From positions 1-64,000 of the forward strand of contig DASYUT010000303.1 of NCBI GenBank assembly GCA_036000965.1: a stretch of 64,000 nucleotides of DNA. Direction: 5' to 3'. Both the position numbers and the translations under genes were made by a program. Source of the stretch: Actinomycetes bacterium. Lineage in GTDB: Bacteria; Actinomycetota; CALGFH01. The notes under the pieces were generated by a model. That model did not search any database, had not been told where the DNA came from, and worked only from the letters and a program-made list of their open reading frames with translations. This document shows, piece after piece, positions 43,936 to 52,200 of this stretch (within the stretch, counting starts at the first letter, position 1; each line of letters starts with the position of its first letter).

Positions 43936-44286
43936 ATCCTCACCCTCCAGGACACCGACGACCTGGAGAAGGGTCTGGGTGAGCTCGCCCGCCGGCTCAT
44001 CACCACCGTCATGCAACCGCAGGTGCTGCAACTGCGACGACTCGTCATCGGGGAAGCCGGCCGTTTTCCCGAGCTGGGGCGCACCTACTACGAGCGCGGC
44101 CCCGAACGTACCGTCGCCGCGCTGGCATCCTGGTTCCAGCAGCTCGCCGAGCGAGGACGCTTGCGCCTGGATGACCCGCTCATCGCCGCCAACCACTTCA
44201 ATGCGTCCTCCTCGGCCCGGTGCCATCTCGCTCGCCCTGCTGGCACCCTCCAAGGAAAGGAACCACGATGGAGCATGACCGGCTGA
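43936..44286 (+). pseudogene. TetR/AcrR regulator fragment (C-terminal ligand domain only)
   Basis: The frame reads LARRLITTVMQPQVLQLRRL, VIGEAGRFPELGRTYYERGP and RLRLDDPLIAANHFN, the conserved C-terminal domain of an AcrR-type regulator. The helix-turn-helix half is missing upstream, and the sequence departs from the family after NHFN. It directly precedes a small membrane protein gene. Confidence 0.72.
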
Positions 44287-44720
44287 CCGGCTGGCAGCGG
44301 CTCTGTCTGCTGCTGCCCGGGCTCTTGCAGGCCGCGGCCGGGCTGTGGGCCCTGCTCGACCCGAGATCCTGGTACGACCAGTTCCCCGGCGACGGCCGCG
44401 CCTGGGTGTCGACGCTCGGTCCCTATGACGAGCACCTGGTGCGCGACGCCGGGGTCGGGCTGCTGGCGGTCGCGGTGCTGCTGGTGTGGGCTGCCGCGGT
44501 CCCCGAGCGCCGCCTGACACAAGCGGCCATCGGGACCTGGCTGGTCTTCCAGGTCCCCCACTTCGCATACCACCTGACCACCTTGGACGCCTTCCCGTTG
44601 GCCGACGACGTCGCCACCGTGGCCACCTTCGCGCTGGCCATTACGCTGCCCCTGGCGGTGCTGGCCGGCACGCGGCGCTCACGCACCCAGGCGCCGGCCG
44701 GGGAGATGCCCCGGCCATGA
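44268..44720 (+). CDS. Small integral membrane protein
   Basis: The 150-residue product has four hydrophobic segments (LLLPGLLQAAAGLWALL, GVGLLAVAVLLVWAAAV, AAIGTWLVFQVPHFAYHL, FALAITLPLAVLAGT). It begins MEHDRLTGWQRLCLLLPG after AAGGAAAGG. The conserved WYDQFPGDGRAWV and YDEHLVRDAG motifs mark a widespread uncharacterised actinobacterial family. Its stop overlaps the start of an epimerase remnant (ATGA), so it was once part of a TetR-membrane protein-epimerase operon. Confidence 0.8.
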   Translation: MEHDRLTGWQRLCLLLPGLLQAAAGLWALLDPRSWYDQFPGDGRAWVSTLGPYDEHLVRDAGVGLLAVAVLLVWAAAVPERRLTQAAIGTWLVFQVPHFAYHLTTLDAFPLADDVATVATFALAITLPLAVLAGTRRSRTQAPAGEMPRP

Positions 44721-44820
44721 GGGTCCTGGTCGCGGGGCCAGCGGCACGCTCGGCGTGCCGCTGGTGCGCACCCTGCCGGCCACCAGGTCGTCGGGCTGGC
44801 TCGCACACCGTCCATTCGTA
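44717..44820 (+). pseudogene. NAD-dependent epimerase fragment (N-terminus only)
   Basis: It begins MRVLVAG at an ATG overlapping the preceding stop. With one frame change it continues ASGTLGVPLVRTL and then, after another, HQVVGLARTPS, the Rossmann start of an NAD(P)-dependent epimerase. It breaks off after about 35 codons. The complete homologue at 52.2 kb starts in a similar way. Confidence 0.65.
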
Positions 44821-44894
44821 AGCGGATCCCGCCACCAGCCTCGCCACCCCGAAAGGCAGCCATGAGAGGGCCCGGGAGAACAAGGGAGCCAAGC

Positions 44895-45371
44895 ATGAGC
44901 GCGAGAGGGAACGTGCGGGAGAACGCGGAGGTCATGCTCGAGGTCTTCAGGGCGGTCGAGCGACGCGACGCGCAACGGTTCACCGAGCTCGTCCATCCCG
45001 AATTCGAGATTCACTGGCCGCCATCGCTCCCCTACGGCGGGACCTACCGTGATCGCGAGGCCGAAGCCCGGCAGGGTCGGCCCACCTGGGCCGAGACGTG
45101 GAACCCTCTGCAGCCCACTGCGGCCGAGCGAGGGATGGATCCGCGCATCGTCGCCGCCAGCGACCAGGAGGTCGTGGTGCTGTGGCGGCAGCGGGGGGTC
45201 AGCCCCGTGGGCGAGCGGTTCGACGGCCCGGTGCTCGGCCTGTACCGGGTCCGCGAGGGAAGGCTTGCCCGCGCGCAGATGTTCTACTTCGACACCGCAG
45301 CCGTGGCCGGCTTCCTGGCGAACGCCAAGCGCCAAGCCACCGCGGCGAAGCCCCAGGTCATTGACCCGTGA
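44895..45371 (+). CDS. SnoaL/ketosteroid-isomerase-like protein (NTF2 fold)
   Basis: The 158-residue product has the NTF2-like pattern ENAEVMLEVFRAVERRDAQR, FTELVHPEFEIHWPPSLPYG and GPVLGLYRVREGRLARAQMF. These small proteins act as isomerases, dehydratases or binding proteins, and no substrate can be given. The ATG at 44895 has AAGGGAG seven bases upstream and was preferred to the ATG at 44862. Confidence 0.8.
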   Translation: MSARGNVRENAEVMLEVFRAVERRDAQRFTELVHPEFEIHWPPSLPYGGTYRDREAEARQGRPTWAETWNPLQPTAAERGMDPRIVAASDQEVVVLWRQRGVSPVGERFDGPVLGLYRVREGRLARAQMFYFDTAAVAGFLANAKRQATAAKPQVIDP

Positions 45372-45430
45372 GCCGACCGCTGCCGTCCGTTTCGTGTTGT
45401 CCTGCGGTGGTCGGGCCGAGGAGGAGTCGA

Positions 45431-45520
45431 GTGCACCCGAACGCGCGGCTGATCGAGGCCTTCTGCCAGGCCCAGGGCCGGTTCCACGCCGGCGACGACG
45501 GCAGTGCTCGACCTTGGCAA
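45431..45520 (+). pseudogene. NTF2-like protein fragment (N-terminus)
   Basis: A GTG at 45431 opens HPNARLIEAFCQAQGRFHAG, which resembles the first helix of SnoaL-like proteins. After about 30 codons the similarity ends. Confidence 0.45.
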
Positions 45521-45540
45521 GTGCCGACGATTCCTATTCA

Positions 45541-45741
45541 TTGCCGACCGAGCGGGCAGCCTCCGTTACGGCGCCCACGCTCGTGATCGCCGGTGGGGCG
45601 GACTTCCCGTGGATGCGCGACACTGCGCAAGCGCTCGCGGACGCCCTCCCGGATGCGCAACCCCGCACCCTGGAAGGTCAGGGGCACAACGTCGACCCGG
45701 CAGTCATCGCCCCCGTGTTGGTCGAGTTCTTCAAAGCCTAA
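45541..45741 (+). pseudogene. Alpha/beta hydrolase fragment (C-terminus)
   Basis: The frame reads ASVTAPTLVIAGGADFPWMR, DTAQALADALPDAQPRTLEG, QGHNVDPAVIAPVLVEFF and a stop. This is the conserved last quarter of an alpha/beta hydrolase, including the acid-loop Asp and the catalytic His in GQGHN. The nucleophile half is absent. Confidence 0.7.
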
Positions 45742-45803
45742 AGGCACCTGCCGAGAACCTGGCCGGCAATAGCTACAAGACCGTTACGACCGATCAATCG
45801 GTC

Positions 45804-45887
45804 GAGGGAGCCAAGACAGGCGAGACGCGGCAGCGACGCATCGCCAAGGCGGTCAGCACGCTGTGGGAGGGCCGAGCCCAGCGCTGA
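45804..45887 (+). pseudogene. YdeI/OmpD-associated family fragment (C-terminus)
   Basis: About 27 codons (VEGAKTGETRQRRIAKAVST, then LWEGR) resemble the C-terminal signature of YdeI-like proteins. Nothing of the rest of the gene is present. The remaining 45742-46075 gap contains only a 20-bp repeat and the hemolysin III promoter region. Confidence 0.5.
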
Positions 45888-45900
45888 GTGAAGTCCTTGG

Positions 45901-45959
45901 CCTCCAACACCCGTCACGGCCTCCAACACCCCGTCACGGCCTCCAACACCCCGTCACGG
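45901..45959. repeat. 20-bp tandem repeat, three copies
   Basis: CCTCCAACACCCCGTCACGG occurs at 45920-45939 and 45940-45959, with a 19-bp version at 45901-45919. Confidence 0.95.
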
Positions 45960-46075
45960 CACAGCCGGGTTGGCGCACACGGGTAGCCTGGGTGGCGCTA
46001 CCGAGGGGCGTCCACGGGCCGAACGTTGGCGGCGTGGAGCCCAGTACGCCTGCTTTCCCAGTCCGCGGAGTGCCT

Positions 46076-46786
46076 GTGCCCCCTGATCGTCTGGTCCGAC
46101 CCGACACCTCCCGCGGCGTCCCGACACCGTCCGTGGCCGTCCCCGAGGTCCGGGTCAAGCCCCGCCTGCGCGGGGTGCTCCACCAGTACGCCTTCTTCGT
46201 CTCGCTCGGCAGCGGCACGCTGCTGGTCGTGCTCGCCGCCGGCAGCAGGGCGTCGGTCGCCGCCGCCGTCTACGCCGCCTCGGTGTCCGCCCTGTTCGGG
46301 GTGAGCGCCCTGTACCACCGGGTCACCTGGACCGCGCCGGCCCGGCGCCGCATGCGCCGGCTGGACCACGCAATGATCTTCCTGCTCATCGCCGCGACCT
46401 ACACGCCCGTTGGCCTGCTGGTTCTCCAAGGCACACTGGCCACCGTCGTGCTGGCGGTCGTGTGGGGCGGGGCGCTGGCCGGGATCGTGCTCGAGCTGGC
46501 CTGGACTGGCGCGCCCAGATGGCTCGGGGGGGCCGTGTACCTGGCGCTTGGCTGGGTGGCGATCGTGGCGATGCCGCAGCTGTTCACCCGGCTCGGCGTG
46601 GCCGGCGGGCTGCTGATCGTCGCCGGCGGGCTGGTCTACTCGGCCGGGGCGGCCGTGTACGCCATGCGCCGCCCCGACCCGGTGCCGGCCGTCTTCGGCT
46701 ACCACGAGGTCTTCCACGTGCTGGTGATCGCTGGGGTCGCCGCCCACTTCCTGGCCATCAGCCTGTTCGCCGTGCCCATCGGCTGA
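46076..46786 (+). CDS. Hemolysin III / YqfA family membrane protein
   Basis: The 236-residue product has seven hydrophobic segments and the family motifs SALYHRVTW, DHAMIFLLIAATYTP, and GYHEVFHVLVIAGVAAHF with the metal-ligand histidines. PAQR-type proteins of this kind may be membrane hydrolases; the haemolysin name is historical. The GTG at 46076 has GCGGAG five bases upstream. GTG at 46034 or 46070 are alternatives. Confidence 0.87.
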   Translation: MPPDRLVRPDTSRGVPTPSVAVPEVRVKPRLRGVLHQYAFFVSLGSGTLLVVLAAGSRASVAAAVYAASVSALFGVSALYHRVTWTAPARRRMRRLDHAMIFLLIAATYTPVGLLVLQGTLATVVLAVVWGGALAGIVLELAWTGAPRWLGGAVYLALGWVAIVAMPQLFTRLGVAGGLLIVAGGLVYSAGAAVYAMRRPDPVPAVFGYHEVFHVLVIAGVAAHFLAISLFAVPIG

Positions 46787-46872
46787 ATTCCACAGCACCT
46801 GCTCGGGTTGGTGGCCCTGCCGAGGCGCCGCGCTCTGCCAGGATCCTGGATGGCGGAAGGTCCGCATACCGT

Positions 46873-46917
46873 CCGCAACGAGCCCACCCGACGAGTTGCC
46901 GGGTGGGCTCGTTGCGG
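46873..46917. terminator. Bidirectional hairpin terminator
   Basis: A perfect 18-bp stem (46873-46890 with 46900-46917) has a nine-base loop. It lies between the convergent hemolysin III and cold-shock genes, 6 bp from the latter's stop, and can end both transcripts. Confidence 0.93.
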
Positions 46918-46923
46918 CCTTTG

Positions 46924-47133
46924 CTACTGGCGCTCCAACAGCCGCACGTTGGCGGCCTGGGCGCCCTTCGGCCCCTGCGTGACGTCGAACTCGACGGCCT
47001 GCCCCTCGTCAAGCGAGCGGTAGCCGGTCGACTGGATCGCACTGAAATGCACGAAGACGTCGTCGCCGGACTCAGGGGCGATGAAGCCGTAGCCCTTGTC
47101 GGCGTTGAACCACTTCACGGTTCCAACAGTCAT
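46924..47133 (-). CDS. csp: Cold-shock protein
   Basis: This 69-residue RNA/DNA chaperone has the cold-shock fold [20 protein letters not shown] with RNP1 (KGYGFI) and RNP2 (VFVHFS) intact, and ends [25 protein letters not shown] precedes the ATG at 47133. Unlike the cold-shock-like protein at 5.3 kb it keeps all the aromatic binding residues. Confidence 0.96.
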   Translation of the reverse strand: MTVGTVKWFNADKGYGFIAPESGDDVFVHFSAIQSTGYRSLDEGQAVEFDVTQGPKGAQAANVRLLERQ

Positions 47134-47380
47134 GAACTTGTCCCTCCCTCCATTGTCTCGGAGGTCTAGATGAACGCCGGCACGACCTGGTGCCTGCGGC
47201 AAGGGACAAGCTCAACCTGCGGTTGCGAAGCGAAACGTGAACCTCTGCCAGGCCAGGCTACCAGACCGACGGTCAGGCTGCGGCTGACCGCCTCAAGCAC
47301 GACGTGTTCGACCGCGCTGCGCACCGGACGCGCCTCGGCGCCGTGCGTGGGCGCCACTCGTTCCCGGCGCGAGATGGCGC

Positions 47381-48466
47381 TCATGACGCCTCCATGCCCA
47401 CCGCGGTCGGCGCCTCCTTGCTCGGCGCCACGAACGACTGCCGCCGCCACCACAGGTAGGTGCCGACGCCCAGTGGGATCGGCAGCAGCCAGGTGAGCGC
47501 GCGGTACACCAGCACGGCGGCAACCACCTGCGGCTTGGCGCCGCCGGCGGCCACCAGCCCGCCGATCAGCACTGCCTCGACCAACCCAGCGCCGCCGGGG
47601 GTGAGCGGGATCGCGGTGGCCAGCCGAGCGAACGCGAACACGGCCAGGACCTCGGCCCAGCCGACCTCGGCGTTGCTCACCCCAACATCGCGCAGGGCGG
47701 CCAGCAGCACCAGGTACAGCGACAGGTGGCTGACCAGCGAGGCCGCCGTGATCGCGACCCAGCGGCGCTCGACCAGGTCGATGGTGCGGGCGCGGAACTT
47801 CACGGTGGCCAGCTCCCAGCCAGCCACCGGCGGCCGACCGACCAGCCGCAGCAGCCGGGAGGCGACCCGGCCGGCCAGCAGCCCGAATCGCTCCGCCATC
47901 TGCTCGCTGCGCAGCATGAGCGCGAATACCACGACTGCCGCGACCAAGCCCGCGATCCCGGCCAGGGCGGCCGTGGTCCGGCCGCCGCCGGCGTTGCCCT
48001 GCAGCGCGACCAGGGCCAGGGCGAGCACCGGTAGGCCGAGCTTGATGAAGCTGTTCCACACCCCCGAGACCAGTACCGCCGTGGTGGTCCGCGACCGGGA
48101 GTAGCCCCACGACCCCAGCATCGTGTAGGTCATCCCGATGCCGATCGCCGACCCGGCCGGCACGGTGTTGGCCACCGCGGTGGTCGACTGGGTCATCACC
48201 ATCGCGCGCCCAAACGACAGCCCCGGGGTCACCGACATCCACACAAACGCATAGGTGCACAGGTTCCAGGCGGCGATCGCGAGCAGGATGGCCAGCTCCA
48301 GCCAGGTCAGGGCCCGGATCGCCGCCCACACCTGGCCGAGGTCGATGCCGCGGAGCAGGAAGTAGAAGATCGCCACGATCAGCACCAGCGACAGCGCAAC
48401 CTGGACGATCCGGCGGGTCTGGGACGAGCGCGCTGGTGCGGGTGCTGTTGGTATCTGGTCGACCAT
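47381..48466 (-). CDS. Flippase-like membrane protein (UPF0104 / lysylphosphatidylglycerol synthase TM family)
   Basis: The 361-residue product has about eight helices (VALSLVLIVAIFYFLLRGID, FARLATAIPLTPGGAGLVEA). The loop PLTPGGAGLVEA is the hallmark of the AglD/MprF-type transmembrane domain. Proteins of this family move or glycosylate lipid-linked sugars, or belong to lysyl-lipid systems without the synthase domain. The ATG at 48466 is preceded by GAGGTAG. Precise substrate unknown. Confidence 0.85.
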   Translation of the reverse strand: MVDQIPTAPAPARSSQTRRIVQVALSLVLIVAIFYFLLRGIDLGQVWAAIRALTWLELAILLAIAAWNLCTYAFVWMSVTPGLSFGRAMVMTQSTTAVANTVPAGSAIGIGMTYTMLGSWGYSRSRTTTAVLVSGVWNSFIKLGLPVLALALVALQGNAGGGRTTAALAGIAGLVAAVVVFALMLRSEQMAERFGLLAGRVASRLLRLVGRPPVAGWELATVKFRARTIDLVERRWVAITAASLVSHLSLYLVLLAALRDVGVSNAEVGWAEVLAVFAFARLATAIPLTPGGAGLVEAVLIGGLVAAGGAKPQVVAAVLVYRALTWLLPIPLGVGTYLWWRRQSFVAPSKEAPTAVGMEAS

Positions 48467-48479
48467 CGGAACTACCTCC

Positions 48480-48674
48480 TCATCTAGCGGTCACATCGAG
48501 CTCGAGCCGGGTGCCGGAGTCGTGCCGGAGGGCGGCGCGCAGGGCGTCGGCGAGCAGCGCCGACTTGCCGACACCAGCCTCGCCTCGAAGGACGAGGGCG
48601 CCGCTTCGCGAGCTGCCCGCATCGGCCAAGAGCCGGTCGATGACCGCGCACTCCGCGCGGCGGCCGTGGAGCAT
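48480..48674 (-). pseudogene. LuxR-type regulator fragment (P-loop start only)
   Basis: A 64-codon frame begins MLHGRRAECAVIDRLLADAG and has the Walker A motif GEAGVGKSALLADAL, exactly like the N-terminus of AAA_16-LuxR regulators that are normally about 900 residues long. It stops soon after and lacks Walker B, the TPR region and the HTH. It lies between the flippase-like and SDR genes. Confidence 0.72.
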
Positions 48675-48792
48675 GCCGTTGATGGTAACCCGGAGGTGAA
48701 GACCGGTGACATCGCCGATTCGACGAGGCAGGTTTGTGATCGCAGCACCGATGAGTTTTCGTGGGAGCCGACGTTTCATCTCGTAGAACCTC

Positions 48793-48822
48793 GGCGACCC
48801 ACGAAGCGGCGACCCACGAAGC
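48793..48822. repeat. 15-bp tandem repeat, two copies
   Basis: GGCGACCCACGAAGC is duplicated at 48793-48807 and 48808-48822, immediately before the AAGGAGG ribosome site of the SDR gene. Confidence 0.9.
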
Positions 48823-48834
48823 AAGGAGGCGGAC

Positions 48835-49620
48835 ATGACAGAGCTCCTGCAGGGCAAGAGCGCGATCATCTACGGCGGCGGCGGGATCGGCGGCGGCGTC
48901 GCCCGAGCGTTCGCCCGGGAGGGGGCCCGGGTCTTCCTCGCTGGACGCACGCGCGGCACGCTCGAGGCCGTGGCCGAGGACATCACGGTGTCCGGCGGGT
49001 CCGCCGACGTGGCCGTGCTCGACGCCCTGGACGAACAGGCCGTGGACACCCACGTCCGGGACGTGGTGTCGAAAGCCGGCAGCGTCGACGTGTCGTTCAA
49101 CCTCATCAGCCGCGGGGACGTCCAGGGCACCCCGCTGGTCGAGATGACGACGGACGATCTCCTGCGTGCCGTGGTCACCGGCCTCCAGAGCAACTTCGTC
49201 ACCGCCCGCGCCGCGGGGCGGCGCATGATCGAGCAGGGGTCCGGCGTGATCCTTCACCTGAACAGCGCGTCGGGGGCCGGGGCGATGCCCGGCATGGGCA
49301 GCACCGGACCGGCCGACGCGGCGACCGAGGCGTTCATGCGCTACCTGGCGGCCGAGGTCGGACCCAACGGCGTGCGCGTCTGCGGCATCTGGACCGCGGG
49401 CGTCGCCGAGACCTTGTCGGACGAGAAGATCGCGGCGGTTGGCGGAGATGGCGCTCCGACCGCGCAGACGGTGGAGGAGATGATCGCGGGGATGGCCGCG
49501 CTGCGCCGGGCCCCCAGGCTGGCCGACGTTGCAGAGACGGCGGTGTTCCTCGCGTCCGACCGGGCCGCGGGCATCACCGGGACGATGGTGAACGTGACCG
49601 GTGGGCTCGTCCTCAAGTAA
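48835..49620 (+). CDS. SDR-family protein with atypical active site
   Basis: The 261-residue Rossmann protein has the cofactor motif AIIYGGGGIGGGVARAF, NLISRGD in place of NNAG, and the active-site Ser in LHLNSASGAG. Where the catalytic YxxxK is expected the sequence is GSTGPADAATEAFMRYLAAE, with neither Tyr nor Lys. Ordinary SDR catalysis is therefore doubtful, and a binding or altered catalytic role is possible. It starts at ATG 48835 after AAGGAGG. A VOC protein and a sigma factor follow on the same strand. Confidence 0.87.
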   Translation: MTELLQGKSAIIYGGGGIGGGVARAFAREGARVFLAGRTRGTLEAVAEDITVSGGSADVAVLDALDEQAVDTHVRDVVSKAGSVDVSFNLISRGDVQGTPLVEMTTDDLLRAVVTGLQSNFVTARAAGRRMIEQGSGVILHLNSASGAGAMPGMGSTGPADAATEAFMRYLAAEVGPNGVRVCGIWTAGVAETLSDEKIAAVGGDGAPTAQTVEEMIAGMAALRRAPRLADVAETAVFLASDRAAGITGTMVNVTGGLVLK

Positions 49621-49648
49621 CAAGCGACGACACCAGGGAGGCTGCATC

Positions 49649-50071
49649 GTGGATCTGAAGCTCGAACTCGTGCTGATCCCCGTCTCGGACGTGGACCGCG
49701 CCAAGACCTTCTACGTCGAGAAGGTCGCCTTCAACCTGGACGTCGACACCGCACCGGCGACGGGTTTTCGCGTCGTGCAGATGACGCCGCCGGGTTCGGC
49801 GTGCTCGATCACCATCGGGACGGGGATCACCGACGCAGCGCCGGGCTCCGTCCGGGGCACGCACCTTGTCGTCTCCGACATCGAGGCCGCGCGCGCCGAC
49901 CTCCTCGAACGCGGGGTGGACGTCGGCGAGGTCCGGCATCTCGAGTCGGGCAGGTGGGCGTCGGGCCCGGATCCCGAGCGCCGCGACTACGGCTCGTTCG
50001 CCGACTTCAGCGACCCCGACGGCAACAGCTGGGTCCTGCAGGAGCGCGGACGAAACGAGCGCGGGGCATGA
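49649..50071 (+). CDS. VOC/glyoxalase-superfamily protein
   Basis: The 140-residue product has the two beta-alpha-beta-beta-beta halves of the VOC fold: ELVLIPVSDVDRAKTFYVEK and THLVVSDIEAARADLLERGV, ending FSDPDGNSWVLQER. The GTG at 49649 follows AGGGAG. The first metal-ligand His is replaced, and substrate is unknown. It overlaps the sigma factor gene by four bases (ATGA). Confidence 0.88.
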   Translation: MDLKLELVLIPVSDVDRAKTFYVEKVAFNLDVDTAPATGFRVVQMTPPGSACSITIGTGITDAAPGSVRGTHLVVSDIEAARADLLERGVDVGEVRHLESGRWASGPDPERRDYGSFADFSDPDGNSWVLQERGRNERGA

Positions 50072-51006
50072 CGGAGAAGGACTTCGCCGCCCTCGCCGAG
50101 CGTCACCGCCGCGAGCTGCACGTCCACTGCTACCGGATGCTCGCCTCGTTCGACGAGGCGGAGGACGCCGTGCAGGAGACGCTCCTGCGCGCGTGGCGCA
50201 ACCGCGCGAGCTTCGAGGGCGGCATGTTCTTCCGCGCCTGGCTCTACCGCATCGCGACCAACGTGTGCCTGGACATGATCCGGAGCAGATCGCGACGCGT
50301 GAGGGAGCTGCGCTCGTTCGCGGAGATCCCGTGGCTCCAGCCGTACCCGGACCGGTTGCTGGACGAGATCGCGCCCACCGACGAGCAGCCGGACGCCGTC
50401 GTCGTCTCGCAGGAGACGATCGAGCTGGCGTCCCTGGCTGCGTTGCAGGTCCTTCCGCCGCGGCAGCGAGCGGCACTGATCCTGCGCGACGTGCTGGGGT
50501 GGCCGGCCAGCGAGACCGCGTCGCTCCTCGATACCAGCGTGGCGGCGGCCAACAGCGCGCTGCAACGCGCACGCGCGAGGATGCAGGAACACCTGCCCTC
50601 GCACCGCCTCGAGTGGTCGGCCTCGGAGCCGAGCGCGGAGGAGCGCGTGCTGCTGGAGCGGTTCATCGACGCACACGAGCGGTGCGACGCCGCGGCCGCC
50701 GCCGCGATCGCGTCGGAGGACCTCAGGGTCACGATGCCGCCGAACCCGTTCCTCTACGACGGACTCGAGATGGTCGCGCCGCTCCTCGAGCGGGCCTTCG
50801 GCGAGGAGCGGGACGGCGACTGGCGGCTCGTCCCGACGATGGCCAACCGGATGCCGACGGCGGCGAGCTACCTCCGGAGGCCGGGCGACAGCGAGTTCCG
50901 CGCGTTCAAGTTCGACGTGCTGCGCGTCGAGGACGGAGTCATCGCGGAGATCACGACGTTCGGCGCCGGGCTGTTCCCGGCATTCGACCTACCGCCGACA
51001 CTCTGA
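50068..51006 (+). CDS. ECF sigma factor with SnoaL C-domain (SigG/TIGR02960 type)
   Basis: The 312-residue product has sigma region 2 (HCYRMLASFDEAEDAVQETL, FRAWLYRIATNVCLDMI), region 4 (ALQVLPPRQRAALILRDVLG, SAALLDTSVAAANSALQRAR-like helix-turn-helix) and a SnoaL-like tail ending EITTFGAGLFPAFDLPPTL. It belongs to ECF types that carry their own regulatory domain instead of an anti-sigma factor. It is translationally coupled to the VOC gene, which with the SDR gene may form its regulon. Confidence 0.9.
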   Translation: MTEKDFAALAERHRRELHVHCYRMLASFDEAEDAVQETLLRAWRNRASFEGGMFFRAWLYRIATNVCLDMIRSRSRRVRELRSFAEIPWLQPYPDRLLDEIAPTDEQPDAVVVSQETIELASLAALQVLPPRQRAALILRDVLGWPASETASLLDTSVAAANSALQRARARMQEHLPSHRLEWSASEPSAEERVLLERFIDAHERCDAAAAAAIASEDLRVTMPPNPFLYDGLEMVAPLLERAFGEERDGDWRLVPTMANRMPTAASYLRRPGDSEFRAFKFDVLRVEDGVIAEITTFGAGLFPAFDLPPTL

Positions 51007-51100
51007 GGACGAAACTGCGCGACACTTCCCACCAGCCTCGGTCAGCTTCGTGGTTGGACCTCGATCCGCGGCGCCTGCAACCGACCGCTCTTGAACCCAT

Positions 51101-51313
51101 TTGACGGAACTCGGCCCATCCGACAAGGTCATGCCCGAATGCTTCAACGCGATCGACCCGCCCGCGCCGATCACGCAGGCCAGGGAGAAGCAGATGCGTG
51201 CTGACCGAGACAAGCGGGCCGCAAGCCTCACCGCCGAAGGCGTCCGTCAGTCACAGGTCCGCTCGGCGGCGTCGAGCAGGAAGGCGAAGACCGGGCAGGC
51301 GTCGAAGCGGTGA
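51101..51313 (+). pseudogene. SPFH/stomatin-like protein fragment
   Basis: The frame contains NAIDPPAPITQAREKQMRAD, then RDKRAASLTAEGVRQSQ, closely matching the segment after the SPFH domain of stomatin/flotillin-like proteins. Both the membrane-anchored front and the rest of the coiled coil are missing. The remainder of 51007-51367 shows nothing recognisable. Confidence 0.65.
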
Positions 51314-51367
51314 AAGCAGGCCGCCCTCCACGCTCGCGGTAAAGGCCGCATGATGGAAGGAGCGCCA

Positions 51368-51610
51368 GTGGATGACATCTCTGACCGCTTCCTGGACGCG
51401 ATCTCCAAGTTCGAGGAGGTTGCCGACGCCGTGACCCCCCACGACGCCTACCGCCAGCTCGACGAGACGAGCATGCAGGTCTTCTGGAGGACGTGGCCGG
51501 GCATCAGCTCGTGGGCGGGCTCGCTGTGGCGGCTGCTGAACGAGGAGCTCATGAACCCGGCTGGCTCGGCAAATGACCCTGATCCTGACGAGGTTGGCGG
51601 CAGCGGTTAG
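51368..51610 (+). CDS. Small conserved protein of unknown function
   Basis: The 80-residue acidic product begins DDISDRFLDAISKFEEVADA and contains VFWRTWPGISSWAGSLWRLL. It ends DPDPDEVGGSG. The GTG at 51368 has GGAAGGAG five bases upstream and is preferred to the ATGs at 51350 and 51353. No domain is recognised. The Trp-rich block looks conserved in character. It is followed by a CBS protein on the same strand. Confidence 0.65.
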   Translation: MDDISDRFLDAISKFEEVADAVTPHDAYRQLDETSMQVFWRTWPGISSWAGSLWRLLNEELMNPAGSANDPDPDEVGGSG

Positions 51611-51644
51611 GCGGAGAGTCCGGAATGAGGAGGGAGGGGCGACG

Positions 51645-52034
51645 GTGATCCAGCTGCGGGACATCATGACGACCGAGGTCCTCACCACCTCGGCCGAGCG
51701 GGCAGTCGCGGAGGTCACCAGCATGATGGTGAAGGCTCGGGTGGGCTCGGCGGTCGTCATGGAGGGCTCCTGGCTGGCCGGCATCCTGACCGAGCGGGAT
51801 GTGCTGCGGGCGGCCGCCTCGGGCTCGGACCTCACCAAGTCGCCTGTTTCGGAGTGGATGACGAGGGATCCAGTGACGGCCACCCCCGACATGACAACCG
51901 GGGAGGCCGCCGAGGTGATGCTGACCGGCGGGTTTCGCCACCTCCCCGTCGTGGAGGGCCGCGAACTCAAGGGTGTGGTCAGCATCCGCGACATCCTGTC
52001 CTCGGGGATCCGCCGTCGCTCGAACGCCGAGTAG
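51645..52034 (+). CDS. CBS-domain protein
   Basis: The 129-residue product is a pair of CBS domains: LRDIMTTEVLTTSAERAVAE with GSAVVMEGSWLAGILTERDV, then MTRDPVTATPDMTTGEAAEV with FRHLPVVEGRELKGVVSIRD. Stand-alone CBS pairs bind adenosyl nucleotides and sense energy state. The GTG at 51645 follows GGAGGGAGG; a 24-residue longer version starts before that site and is less likely. Confidence 0.9.
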   Translation: MIQLRDIMTTEVLTTSAERAVAEVTSMMVKARVGSAVVMEGSWLAGILTERDVLRAAASGSDLTKSPVSEWMTRDPVTATPDMTTGEAAEVMLTGGFRHLPVVEGRELKGVVSIRDILSSGIRRRSNAE

Positions 52035-52141
52035 ATCCTGTAGGCAGGCGCCGGCCGTAGGAGCGGGTGCGCGACGGCCAGCCGTTCGGCCCCGCCGATC
52101 CCTGTTACGAGCACGGCCGCTGCGGTAGCCTGATCAGGATG

Positions 52142-52168
52142 TGTCACAGGCGCCGGTGGCATCTCGTC
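52142..52168 (+). promoter_or_regulatory. ECF41-type promoter (TGTCACA-N16-CGTC)
   Basis: TGTCACA (52142-52148) and CGTC (52165-52168) are separated by exactly 16 bases, the pattern reported for ECF41 sigma factors. It stands 32 bp before the ATG of the epimerase, the first gene of the epimerase/ECF41 pair. This implies that the sigma factor drives its own operon. Confidence 0.82.
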
Positions 52169-52200
52169 TCTGGGTTGACCGAGACGAAGAAGGAGATGCC

